Under the pieces are notes generated by a model. The model had not been told where the DNA came from and ran no database searches. It saw only the letters and a list, made by a program, of their open reading frames with translations. A DNA stretch of 64,000 nt from positions 310,001-374,000 of the forward strand of contig ML978158.1 of the NCBI GenBank assembly GCA_010015745.1. The letters are read 5' to 3'. Every line of letters begins with the position of its first letter. The first letter of the stretch is position 1. The position numbers and the translations under genes were made by a program. Origin of the DNA: Setomelanomma holmii (lineage: Eukaryota; Ascomycota; Dothideomycetes; Pleosporales; Phaeosphaeriaceae). Positions 54,437 through 64,000 of the stretch are shown piece after piece.

Positions 54437-56874
54437 ATGTACAATTACCCTGGTAAGCCTCTCACTGCATGCTGCTCGAAGACTGCTCACTCGTACAGGT
54501 GCTCCGGGCTACAATCGTCCTCCTGGCTATGGAGGTCCACCACCTGGCATGGCAGGACCAGGAATGGGTGAGTACCACACTTTCTGTAACGTCTGCAATC
54601 TGAGCGCTGGTCATCGTGGTTGCGACTATTGTGTTGGAAGCTTACGAGCCCTAGGACCGCCAGGCGCTGCAGCAGCACCTCCCGGTGTAGCTCCCCCAGG
54701 TATTGCACTCGGCCAAGGACCACCAGCTCTCGGCGGACCCCGCCCTCTGCCACCGAATTGGCAACCTCCGGCGAACATGCCCAACTTCAACTTCAATGCG
54801 CCTGTCATTCGCCTAGGAACCCAGGGTGCGAAGGGCCCTTCGGACAGTCCTGCAGGTGGCCGTAGAGACAATGCAGCAATGCCCGGTGCCCGTCGCGGAC
54901 TTGGTATGGACAGGGATGGCGATCGCAGGGACGGACCTCAACAAGTCATTCCCCCTTCTCGCGAAGAGATCGCCCGTACCATTTTCGTTGGCAGCATTCC
55001 AGACGGTGTTGGCGGCGACGAGGGCATGGAACGCATACTCGAGACGGCAGGCAAATTGGTGCGCTGGACCAGGGTTTTGGATGCCAACAACAAACCCCAA
55101 ACCTTCGGCTTTGCAGAGTTTGGCGACGCACAGAGTTTAGAGACAGCTGCCGAGATCTTCAAGGATATTCAGGTGCCTGCCAAGCGACAGAAGCCTGGTG
55201 AACCGAAGAAAGAAGAAGGCGAAGAGGTGGAGACTACCACGTTACTGGTCATGGTCGATGAAGCGTCCGTCAAGTATGCGGAAGAATGGAGCAGGACTCG
55301 CAATGAAGACGAGAACACGGTCCAGTTCCGACTCGACAGCGCAAAAGAAGCCCTCTCCCAGGTCATCGCGAGCTTCTTCAACCCACCGAACCTACCTCAG
55401 GCGGATTACGGTGGTGACACTACCATGCAGGATGCGCCGGCGCAAGACGGAGAGGGTGTAGAGGTTGCGTTCGTCAACCTCACTACTGGCGAAGACGAAC
55501 TTGCGGATATACCTGCCGAGATGCGAGAGATTGTGGCTGCTGAGATCGCTGCTTTCCGTGACCGCTCGAACCAGCGCGATCGTGAGCGACTAAGGAGAGA
55601 GGAAGAGATTGAGGCAGAGGAACGCCGTCGTAGCGGTAGACGTACCTCGCCTCCACCGACAGCGCCCACTGGACCTGGTGGCGCCAATGGCATACCTTTA
55701 GGTCCCCGCGCCGAACGTGGTCTTCAAGGAGCGCCTAGTGGACCTAAGGGCTCTCAATTTCCCCGCGACTACCAAGGAGGCGTCAACTTCGTTAATGGAG
55801 GTGCCATCAATGGTGGGGTGTATATCAACCGTGAGGACGATGATAACTCAGCCAGTGACTCTGAGATCGAGCGTCGCCGCAAGAAGAAACGAGATGAAGA
55901 GCTGGAGGATGCGTATCAGAAACAGCTGGCTCGTTGGCTCAAGCTTGAAAGCAGGACTGTGTCATCTCTTGGCCGTACTAGCGATCGCGTGAAGAACCAG
56001 GAAGCCGAACAGCAAGCCGCTCGAGATGCGCAAGCGAAACAGCTTGCAGAGTTCGATGACGATCATGAGGCTTCTACGAAGCGTCATCTATACTACCGCG
56101 ACCACGGCGAGTACATGCGCGAGCGTGAGAAGGTCCGCGACAGAGAAGCTAGAGAGGACGCCGTCGATCGAAAACAAGAGCAAGCCGAGCTGGCTGCTCA
56201 AAACAGGCAGCGAGAGCATGCCCGTGGTCAAGCCGACGCCTTCTTGGATCAACAGGCGGAGGAACTCATGCGCAACCAGGAGCAGCGCGAACCTGCGGCC
56301 TCATTCAAGATCTCCCTTGGCGCTGCTGCGAAGAAGCTCGAGCAAACTGCAGCCCCTCGCCGAACTGCCGCCGACGTCGAAAACCTTCTCGAAGACGAAG
56401 AGCCAGCCGACAGCGCCAATTCCAAGAAGCGTACCCTTATACCCATCAACTTCGACGCTGCCGTGCGAGCCAATCTCACGCAAGAAGAGATTGTCGAGGC
56501 TCAAAGACAGCTTGCCAGGGATATTCCCAGTACCAAGGAAGGCCTGTGGAAGTGGCCCATTTCGTGGGAGCATCTCTCCGACAAGCACATCGATAAGGAT
56601 ATCAGGGACTGGGCTGCCAACAAGGTGCTTGAACTCACTGGTCTGGAAGAAGAAATGTTGGTCGAGGCTATCGTGAACCACTTGCGCCATAAGGGAAGTG
56701 CGCAAGCATTGCTGGAGGATCTTGAAGGGGTAAGCACAAAATTTTTCACCAGATTGTATGCACGAAAGCTAACATTCTCCACAGCCTCTGGACGAAGATG
56801 CCGAATCCCTTGTCAAGAAGCTCTGGCGTATGGTTATCTATTACAGCGAAACTGAGAAGCGAGGTATCAAATAA
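54437..56874 (+). CDS. SNU71: SNU71/RBM25-type splicing factor (RRM and PWI domains)
   Basis: Four exons: 54437-54452 (16 nt), 54499-54567, 54655-56729 and 56785-56874; phases close, 749 aa. U1 snRNP-associated splicing factor by homology to yeast Snu71 and human RBM25. The N-terminus is Gly/Pro-rich (PPGYGGPPPGM). An RRM covers about residues 170-260 (RTIFVGSIPDGVGGDEGMERIL, KPQTFGFAEF). Next comes a low-complexity acidic/basic middle with RE/ER-rich coiled coil (DREAREDAVDRKQEQAELAA). The C-terminal PWI domain has PWI realised as KWPISWEHL, with a DIRDWAANKVLELTGLEEEM core, completed by the last exon (AESLVKKLWRMVIYY). Intron 2 (54568-54654, 87 nt) is in phase and stop-free and encodes CNVC...CDYC if retained, so two isoforms are possible. 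Confidence 0.9.
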
Positions 56875-57728
56875 GCAACTTCAATGCCACAATAACGATT
56901 ATTTCACGACAGGCCAGATGTGCTTCGCGAAAGACGTCAGACCGATCTCGAAGAGAAATGCGGATCTCAGACGACGATATGACTCTTGGGTTGTCACTTG
57001 GGAAGTGAGTATTGTGGCAGAAGCATCTGGCCGGGTTATTGACGCGTAGTAGGGTCATCAGGATCTTACTCATGAATGGATTAGGCCAGGTTGTATCATA
57101 GGAATAAGGGAGGCATTCAATGTTCATGCACGAGGTCCGTCCGCTCATACTTGTGAGAACAACTGACATCCCGAGGTCATCTTATAGGCTGCGCACATAT
57201 TGCATTTCTTATTCGGTGAGTACGAAGTGTAAGTATAGTTGAGACCAAGCTTCTCGCCTAGCAACGAAGCTTTTGGAGCCTTCATCCCCTCATCTGATCA
57301 TTTCTCCGCATACTCATTTGCAAGGGTGCTACCAAGCAAATTAACTCACGTGGTAAGTGAATGTTTGCCATTGAGACCGCGGCCGCTCATGGCCCGACTT
57401 TCAGCCGCAACAGGTGGCGCGTGGACTGCGGAGACGATTTCTCCACGAATGGAAATAGTTTGTGTGGGGTTAATCATGGATGCTGCGTCCACTTGCGTCT
57501 CATTGGGACGAGGAACCAAATGGTCCCACGGATGTGATGCCAGATATATATAAGCCTGGGTGTCCCTCGCGATTGTGAGGAGAGAATAAATCACTCATAC
57601 TCGACTTGTTCTTCCTCATTGACATTCAATAAAAGTCGCTGTTGGATCTTGAAGCATCTGCGGGGCAGTAAAGCAACTCGGAATTTTCGGAATTGAGGCA
57701 CCCCCTCCTTGACAGCAGTAACATCACA
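56875..57728. other. intergenic, no supported gene
   Basis: 3' flank of SNU71 and promoter of the L-galactonate dehydratase gene. A TATATATAAG element at about 57544-57553 lies ~180 bp upstream of that ATG and is a candidate TATA box. Confidence 0.5.
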
Positions 57729-59436
57729 ATGGTTACCATCACGGGCTCAGAGACTAGGGATGTTCGATTCCCGGTATGCTTTGACGCTCTGACCGCAGAA
57801 ATAGTGTTCAAGCACAACGATTGACACTCTACACAGACATCCCTGGACAAGACTGGTTCCGATGCCATGAACGCGGCAGGAGACTACTCCTCAGCTTACT
57901 GCATTCTTCACACAGACTCCGAGTTTAAAGGTCATGGTATGGTAAGTAGATCGCATTTGTATCATCCCTTTGAGATGTCATTTCGTAGTCAGTGGCGAGC
58001 GTTGCCACGATTTCAAGCCTGCATTCCATAAGGTCTACCACTACAATTCTTTCAGCAACACATCGTCAAACATCGTTTGGACGAGCTCCCGTCCTTTCAT
58101 TCAAACAGTAGCTTCGATAGCCCAAGATTCATCTGACAGCTTACCAGACCTTCACAATCGGCCGCGGCAACGAGATCGTCTGCACAGCAATCGCCCATCT
58201 CGCGGATCGCATCAAAGGTCGCACTCTAGAATCCCTAGTCGAGAACTGGGGCAAAACATGGCGCCATCTTGTCAACGACTCTCAACTGCGCTGGATTGGC
58301 CCCGAAAAGGGTGTCATCCACCTCGCCCTCGGTGCCGTCGTAAACGCCATCTGGGATCTCTGGGCAAAGACCATCGGAAAGCCAGTCTGGCGTATCGTAG
58401 CAGACATGACGCCACAGCAAATCGTCGATCTGATTGATTTCCGCTACATCACCGACGCACTTACACCCGAAGAAGCGCTCGAGATTCTGACAAAGAGCGA
58501 ACAAGGTAAAAAAGAGCGCCTCCAAGAAGCGCTCGATTCCCGCGCCGTCCCCGCATACACGACATCCGCGGGCTGGCTGGGCTACGGCGAGGACAAGATG
58601 CGTGGTTTACTGCAAGAAACGTTGTCCAAGGGGTATCGGCACTTCAAGCTCAAGGTCGGCAGCGACGTGGCGCAGGACAAGGCGCGGTTGAGCATTGCGC
58701 GGGAGATTATTGGTTTTGATAAGGGCAATGTGCTCATGGTGGATGCGAATCAGGTGTGGAGTGTGCCTGAGGCGATTGCGTATATGAAGGAGTTGAAGGA
58801 GTTTAAGCCGTGGTTTATTGAGGAGCCGACGAGTCCTGATGATGGTATGTTTACATCATTCTTTCTTTTCTTACTTCATGGCCATCATCATCGGGATACA
58901 ACTTTGGAATTTGAAAGATGCAGTGCTGACAAGAAATAGTCCTCGGCCACAAAGCCATCCGCGAAGCCCTCAAGCCCTACGGCATCGGCGTCGCAACCGG
59001 CGAAATGTGCCAAAACCGCGTCATGTTCAAGCAATTCCTCGCTTCTGGCGCAATCGACATCTGCCAAATTGACGCGTGCCGGCTGGGCGGCGTAAACGAA
59101 GTCATCGCCGTGCTCCTCATGGCCGCAAAATTCAACGTTCCCATCGTCCCACATTCAGGCGGCGTCGGGCTTCCAGAGTACACGCAGCACTTGTCGACGA
59201 TTGACTACGTCGTTGTGTCGGGCAAGAAGAGCGTGCTGGAGTTTGTGGACCATTTGCATGAGCATTTTTATCATCCGAGTGTAATCAAGGATGGGTATTA
59301 TGTTACCCCGACCGAGCCGGGGTATAGTGTCGAGATGAAGCCGGATAGTATGGATCGCTTTAGTTTCCCCGGGAAAGAGGGCGGGTGGTGGAAGAGTGAG
59401 GAGGCGAAGCCGATTCTTGAGGGGGAGAAGATCTGA
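57729..59436 (+). CDS. LGD1: L-galactonate dehydratase
   Basis: Second enzyme of the fungal D-galacturonate (pectin) catabolic route, converting L-galactonate to 2-keto-3-deoxy-L-galactonate; enolase superfamily. Four exons: 57729-57773, 57837-57941, 58148-58844 and 58940-59436. Introns are 63, 206 and 95 nt; 447 aa, the family length. Family blocks are near identical to what I know of LGD1: TSLDKTGSDAMNAAGDYS, RGNEIVCTAIAHLADRIKG, VNDSQLRWIGPEKGVIHLA and AVPAYTTSAGWLGYGEDKM. Catalytic features: K-x-K in RHFKLKVG; metal ligands in MVDANQVW, FIEEPTSPDD and VATGEMCQNR; His in IVPHSGGVGLPEY. The partner genes (reductase, aldolase) are not in the window. The 206-nt intron is unusually long here. 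Confidence 0.96.
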
Positions 59437-59623
59437 AAGTGATCAAAGGGGTTTTCATTCGGGCTTAGAGAAGAAAAAATGATTCTCAATACGCCCTTTT
59501 GGAAGCATTATTGTTGGTTTGGCAATGTTTCGTGAAGGTCAACCATTCACAGGCAGGCACTGGATGTTTACATTTCCTTTTGTCTCCTGCCAGACTCAAG
59601 TCCAACAAATGCTTCAATTCCAC

Positions 59624-59923
59624 TCACTGGTCTTCCCTTACCGCTTGCGGTATCGGGTGCCCAGCGGCCTGGCACTGCTGCGGGATCTCGCACACCCAGT
59701 CATGACCTTCATATTTGATCGTCTCGTGGACCAATCTATGACACCTCGTACAGGTCGACAAAAGATGTTTGAGCTCGGTATCGTCGTAGACCTTGACGAG
59801 GTGTCTTGTGCCATCCTCTTCCACACGCGGGTGATAGCGATACTGTGTCGACAAGTATGGTAAGTTGGCGAAAATTTTTACGATGACTTCGTCGGGCAGA
59901 TCATTGAATTTGGTTCCGGACAT
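59624..59923 (-). CDS. small F-box-like protein
   Basis: 99 aa from ATG 59923, single exon. It starts directly with an F-box (KFNDLPDEVIVKIFANLPYL) and has a Cys/His cluster (LLSTCTRCHRLVHETI) as the rest of the F-box helices, then stops at REDQ. Full F-box proteins are longer, so this is a minimal or truncated member, with no C-terminal recognition domain. It lies tail-to-tail with LGD1, 187 bp apart. Confidence 0.6.
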   Translation of the reverse strand: MSGTKFNDLPDEVIVKIFANLPYLSTQYRYHPRVEEDGTRHLVKVYDDTELKHLLSTCTRCHRLVHETIKYEGHDWVCEIPQQCQAAGHPIPQAVREDQ

Positions 59924-60640
59924 TGTTGTCAATTTTATGCGTAAGGAAAAGTCGTTGTAAATAGGGTTTGCGTCAGCTGTACTGGTCTTCGGAAGAATTG
60001 ATGATATTGGGACTTGAAGTTCTGAAAGATGTTCTACTTAGGAGCGATGATGGCACGCCGAGGAAGATGGCATATTTGTGTTCGTGAGGATTTCGAATTT
60101 GGTAGCACTGAAAGGTTTACATGAAAGCGTCGCTTGATGTGGACAACCCGGTGGGATCTTATGCAAGATAAGATGGGGCAAAGGCCACAAGGCTGAAGCA
60201 AACTACCATAGGCAGAATATTGACCCCGCACCCTCTTGCAGCGGATTCACAAGGGTCAACGAAACGAGCGGGACGTGTCCAGGCTCCATTGGGACGCCCG
60301 ACTGCTCTAAGATATGGTCAGCTGTCGCTGCTTATCCACTTTGGCAGCTGCGCACAATCTCCCATACCATGACTGTATGCCAGTGTCGCCAAGACTTATG
60401 GGGTTCAAGATCTAGATTGAAATGAGTTTTTGGTTCCAATATCGCTATGGTGCGGTCTATCCAAAAGCTGGAGCAGGAAGTACATTCTTTAGAACACCTT
60501 TCGCTGCTCAAGGGTTCCGATGCAGGCAAGCCAAATCCCAGACAGTACTAGTGAACAAGAGACTCCCATGTATACAAAAGTGAAGAAACATACCGAATAC
60601 CTGATTGCAACCTTCCATCCACCAACCACACCACTTCGAA
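59924..60640. other. intergenic, no supported gene
   Basis: Promoter of the small F-box-like gene and 3' flank of the next gene. No coding signal. Confidence 0.5.
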
Positions 60641-61549
60641 TCAAGCATAGTCAACACCAAACGCAATCTTTCGACCCTTTGCCACTTCTCCTAGACCCAA
60701 ACTCTCCACATAGCCATCTGGTATACGCGTATCCGCGTTGAGCGTCGGTCTCATCCACTGCGGCGCATATCGCTCCTTCACCACGATCCGGACTGGGCTA
60801 TCGGCATCTGCGCATCGACGCATCATTAGACGCACCTGACTAATGGTGTTGTTCTTTATCCATTTGATCCACGTAGCATTCTTGTTACTCAAAAGAGCTT
60901 GTATCGCGTTCAGCGTGACCTCATTCACGGTGGGAAAAGCGTGGCAGGTGACTGCGATGTCAGGGAAGCGAATCATATGCTTAAGAAGCTTGACTATGTC
61001 GGCATCAAAGAGCTCTTCTTTGCGAACCCAAACACAGAAGGAGGCTGATGTAGAGGAGTAGCTTTCGAAGCGTTTCCGTGCTTCGATAGAGACGTATGGG
61101 TCTATTGTAGGGAAGAAAGCCTTCAGGTAACCGTCCATCGCACAAAGCGGGACCTTATGGGTTGAGAGCCAAGCTGGACGAAACTCCGCGCGGAGGAGGC
61201 TGCAAGCCTGAGTAAGACCAATCCATGGAATGTCGATAGTGTTGCCCGTGTGTGCCAAACCAGAAGATGAAGTTGACAAGTCTCGATATCGTCCGCGCCT
61301 GACCTTGGGTTTCTCCATGGCGAGTTTGAGTGGGAATGTTCGCTGCGTGATGCCTATTGCGTACTCGTACACCCGATTGCGAAGTTCTCCTGGTAGATCC
61401 ATGAAGCGGAAGACTTGACCTTGGAGTTCTTCGCCATCTAGATCGTCGACCACATGAGGTTCGATGTCTGGCGCTGGTTGTTGCTTGTTTCTCTGCCTCT
61501 TTCGCGCAGATCTCACCTGCCCGGTTCCCAGAGCGCGTTTCGTGCCCAT
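60641..61549 (-). CDS. F-box/2EXR-like protein
   Basis: 302 aa from ATG 61549, single exon. A basic N-terminus (ALGTGQVRSARKRQRNK) is a likely nuclear signal. The motif FRFMDLPGELRNRVYEYAI at about 48-66 is the typical 2EXR/F-box-like helix of fungal proteins, followed by TQACSLLRAEFRPAWLS, which corresponds to the usual 'LL..C..LR.E' block. The rest has no domain that I can name. Function unknown; this class is expanded in dothideomycetes. Confidence 0.75.
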   Translation of the reverse strand: MGTKRALGTGQVRSARKRQRNKQQPAPDIEPHVVDDLDGEELQGQVFRFMDLPGELRNRVYEYAIGITQRTFPLKLAMEKPKVRRGRYRDLSTSSSGLAHTGNTIDIPWIGLTQACSLLRAEFRPAWLSTHKVPLCAMDGYLKAFFPTIDPYVSIEARKRFESYSSTSASFCVWVRKEELFDADIVKLLKHMIRFPDIAVTCHAFPTVNEVTLNAIQALLSNKNATWIKWIKNNTISQVRLMMRRCADADSPVRIVVKERYAPQWMRPTLNADTRIPDGYVESLGLGEVAKGRKIAFGVDYA

Positions 61550-62589
61550 GCTCTTGCTTTCAACTAGCTTGGTGGTCTTGATACTACCTCGTCGTGCCCT
61601 ATGAAGTCGATGATCAGGATTAGAAAGCTTAGGGATGTTAATTCACGACTCGGAGAATACTTACGTCTTTGCAAAGTCTCCAAAGTATGAGGTTGAAGTT
61701 TGAAGGATGCAGGAGGGATGCGTGAGTGGTGAGAGCTGATGCTGCGGGGTGCTCCGGCGTGCAGTAGACGGCCGCTCACTTGATTGGCGGGGAAGCGATC
61801 AGCAAACGGCGGGACAGAGGCTGATGCCTAACCACATGTCCGGTGGCGGTCAAGTATCGGTGAATGATTTCGAACAATATCAAATGCTCGAGAGGCTACA
61901 AGACATGGTCAGATCGTCTGGTTTGGAGCGATCGTCGACATTGTAGAACGTAAGACAGGACGAGATTATCCCTACGTTGAACCATCCTCAAGTGCCACCT
62001 GGTCTCCGATAAGATCTGGTCGGTATAGTTGATACCTTGGACTACTAAAATTGTTGAAGTCATGGGCCTGCCATATCATTTTGCAACACGTGTTCTTGGG
62101 CCTGGTAGCGGTGCATGCCGTTGTTAGGGACCTCTCACTCCCGCTACAGAGCGCCAATACTTTCTCAAAGAGAACGCTAGTCTGACGGCTTTCGAGTCTG
62201 CTCTTTTAGCAAGGTTCACGACATTTGAAAAGTCCTATACTTCCTCCACGCCAGGGCTGCCGACGAGGTGGTCGCCACAACTGGTGTTCGTCGTTTTCAC
62301 TTTCGCTGCCCCATCCATTAGGCCAGGGCCGGTAGACTGTAGCTTTACGAGGACCATTTCTCCCAGCTCATTGAACTTTATCAGACGGATGGAGATAATG
62401 AGGAAACTCCCGGGTAGTTGCGTTGATGCGGTCAAGGCCTGTGCATCACGCTAGAGCCATCGCCGCCTACACGGGCACGACGGGCTTCGTCGCTTCCTTT
62501 TTGCAGGCTGTTATTATCTCAACACCACGCGTCTTGATGCTCTTCCTCAACCTTGAAGCACGCGACATTGGTCGTGTTATGCTTCCCTA
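61550..62589. other. fragmentary coding-like stretch, no intact gene
   Basis: Plus-strand fragments in different frames look protein-like. Examples are 61822-61946 (VSVNDFEQYQMLERLQDMV, then a stop) and about 62155-62450 (a helical run with FLKENASLTAFESALLARF). They are interrupted by stops and shifts. They probably belong to the upstream part of the broken gene that continues to the right edge. Confidence 0.35.
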
Positions 62590-64000
62590 CAACCAGAGTC
62601 TGCATTGAGCTGGGTCCGTCGCATCGATGTGGCACTACCAACGATTCTCCTGCGCGAGTTCCAATCGGCAACGATAAGCGACTGGATCCCAGAAAAACTT
62701 GCCGCAACATACAAGGTAAAGCTCATCCTCTTTACCTGCCTCATGCAACCTAACATTATATGACAGGATCTGGAGACGCTAGTGTTTGGTATCTTATCAA
62801 AAGATCGTCGCCACTGGAACGTAGTCTTCCATCTCGAAAACGGTGTTTGCGAGGGCAAAGCACTTCCTATCTTGCGGGACAATGGAGCATACTTCGATGC
62901 CGAGTGCCTTACCGGCGGCAAATTGCATCTCGCCGCCCGTTTCGAGAGAAAGGATCTGGGATTCTCTGCGATCCAGACACCATCCAGCAGTACAGCACCT
63001 TCTTTCGGCAGACCAGCGACGGAAGGACCGGCACGATCTATCAGTCACACAAGTCCATCACTGAATCAGACAGGAGGAAACTTCTCCTCAAGCTCCCAGC
63101 AGCGACCAGGATAGCAGTCAGCACTAGTCGTTGCCGTGCCCAACAAGGGGGGAACGAGCCACTGTTCGTGATCTCTCAGATTCTGATTCTGACGGCTCTG
63201 GAGAGACACAATTCCTCAGCCCTAGTGACGCTGGAGGACGTTCCGACGAGGATGGTGATATCAACCGTAGTGATCTTCAAGAAGGACAGGTTCCTCTGCA
63301 GCTACATCCTGCCAACGCGACAGCTGGGCAGCATGCCTCTGATTTCCAGGATGCCATGTCAATCAACGCACCGAAAGGCAAGTACGGCCACAAAGATAAT
63401 TGGGATGAAACCACTAAGGAATACAAACTCAAAATTGCTCACGCTAGGCTTATTAAAAGTATTTATGGTGTGCCAGCCTCTAAAGCCTGTGAGCGCTGTG
63501 CAGCCAAGGATATAGCTTGTCGCGTGTATCATCCTGATTTCAAAGCAGCTCGAGGCAGCCCGGAGGCATGCGGCGAGTGTCGTTTGCGAAGCATTACATG
63601 CGTGACGAATGGCCATAATCATCGCAAACCAACGCGGAAGAGAAAGGTATCCGAAGTTGAAGCAGACGACTCGCGATCAAAGATACTCCGACGAAGTATT
63701 GGTGGGAGTCTGCGAAGCATGTCGACTGCTGTCCTGTTGTGACCTGTTCACGCCGTACCGAGCCTTTCACCAACACGTTCAGGCGGCTCATCCAGCATAC
63801 GACGCAACCCGTTTAGACTCCCAGAAACGCATCAGCATCCCGAGCGAGCGTGCAACAGGTACATCGCTGGCCACCGCCAGTCCAAAGCCCCGTGGCAGTG
63901 GCATGGGCACGTTCCTCTGTCCAGTGGCAGGTTGTCCTACGCCATCAGTCACAAGAGGAGACAACTTCCGCCGTCATGTACGACAGAGACATCCTGACTC
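62590..64000 (+). pseudogene. zinc-cluster/C2H2 protein gene with several frame breaks, runs off the right edge
   Basis: Coding signal runs to the end of the window but switches frame. An exon ends at 62715 (donor GTAAAG) and a canonical 51-nt intron leads to 62767. The frame is then open to a domain-like part (FGILSKDRRHWNVVFHLENG). Near 62958-62960 (GGG) the signal moves to the next frame (DPDTIQQYSTFFRQTSDG). At the run of six Gs, 63147-63152, it moves again to an acidic stretch followed by a Cys cluster: CERCAAKDIAC, a 16-residue spacer, CGECRLRSITC. A third change before 63705 leads to CEACRLLSCC...HQHVQAAH and FLCPVAGC...NFRRHVRQRH, two C2H2-like fingers. Two of the breaks fit a missing G in a G-run. 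Either a decaying gene or uncorrected assembly. Nuclear, DNA-binding role is inference. Confidence 0.5.

Noticed and set aside
1..64000. CRISPR arrays, prokaryotic operons, rRNA genes, intact transposons
   Set aside because: None seen; intron structure and gene content are eukaryotic throughout, and no transposase or reverse-transcriptase frame was recognised.

Overview
The window is nuclear DNA of a filamentous ascomycete (Pezizomycotina). The evidence is short introns of about 45-60 nt with GTRNGT donors, CTRAC-like branch points and YAG acceptors, intron-bearing tRNAs, and a gene set typical of moulds: mannitol-1-phosphate dehydrogenase, L-galactonate dehydratase, YpkA kinase, UstYa-like protein, PaxB-like cyclase and a But2-domain secreted protein. 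A dothideomycete is my guess, not something the sequence proves. Gene order is mixed on both strands and nothing resembles an operon.

Left part (1-23 kb): a broken Q/R/S-rich gene (0.96-2.4 kb); eIF3g (minus, 2.7-3.7 kb); a gene-free stretch (3.7-7.1 kb); a decayed C2H2 zinc-finger gene (7.1-8.7 kb); mannitol-1-phosphate 5-dehydrogenase (9.7-10.9 kb); the PNS1-type choline-transporter-like protein (11.9-13.6 kb); a PaxB-type membrane terpene cyclase (14.4-15.2 kb); an F-box/2EXR-like gene with a 1-nt frame break (16.0-17.1 kb); a divergent protein kinase (17.4-19.3 kb); and a disordered protein (20.6-21.9 kb).

Middle (23-41 kb): an ECM11-domain protein and an F-box protein diverge from a 305-bp promoter. 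A gene-poor stretch (26.2-29.0 kb) follows, holding tRNA-Trp, a tRNA-Glu with a damaged acceptor arm and a tRNA-Tyr-like relic. Next come a secreted But2-domain protein, a seven-exon APC-family permease, a rhodopsin-like seven-helix membrane protein, a small secreted protein with two imperfect repeats each followed by a dibasic pair, a UstYa-like (DUF3328) oxidase-type protein, a GNAT acetyltransferase and a 61-aa zinc-ribbon-like protein. The small secreted gene beside the UstYa gene resembles, in outline, a minimal dikaritin-type RiPP locus and is the most interesting lead here.

Right part (42.9-64 kb): mostly conserved housekeeping and regulatory genes. These are a disordered nuclear-looking protein, ADA2 (SAGA), YpkA (TORC2 effector AGC kinase), glucose-6-phosphate isomerase, a single-pass secretory-pathway membrane protein, the mitoribosomal protein MRP21, the SNU71/RBM25 splicing factor (with an in-frame, stop-free intron encoding a CxxC...CxxC motif), L-galactonate dehydratase, two small F-box-like genes and, at the edge, a zinc-cluster/C2H2 gene whose frame is broken several times.

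Splice sites were placed by eye from consensus and reading-frame continuity. Where all phases closed, the resulting protein lengths match the families. Four non-housekeeping loci carry single-nucleotide frame breaks or stops while all housekeeping genes are intact. This may be real decay or residual assembly indels.
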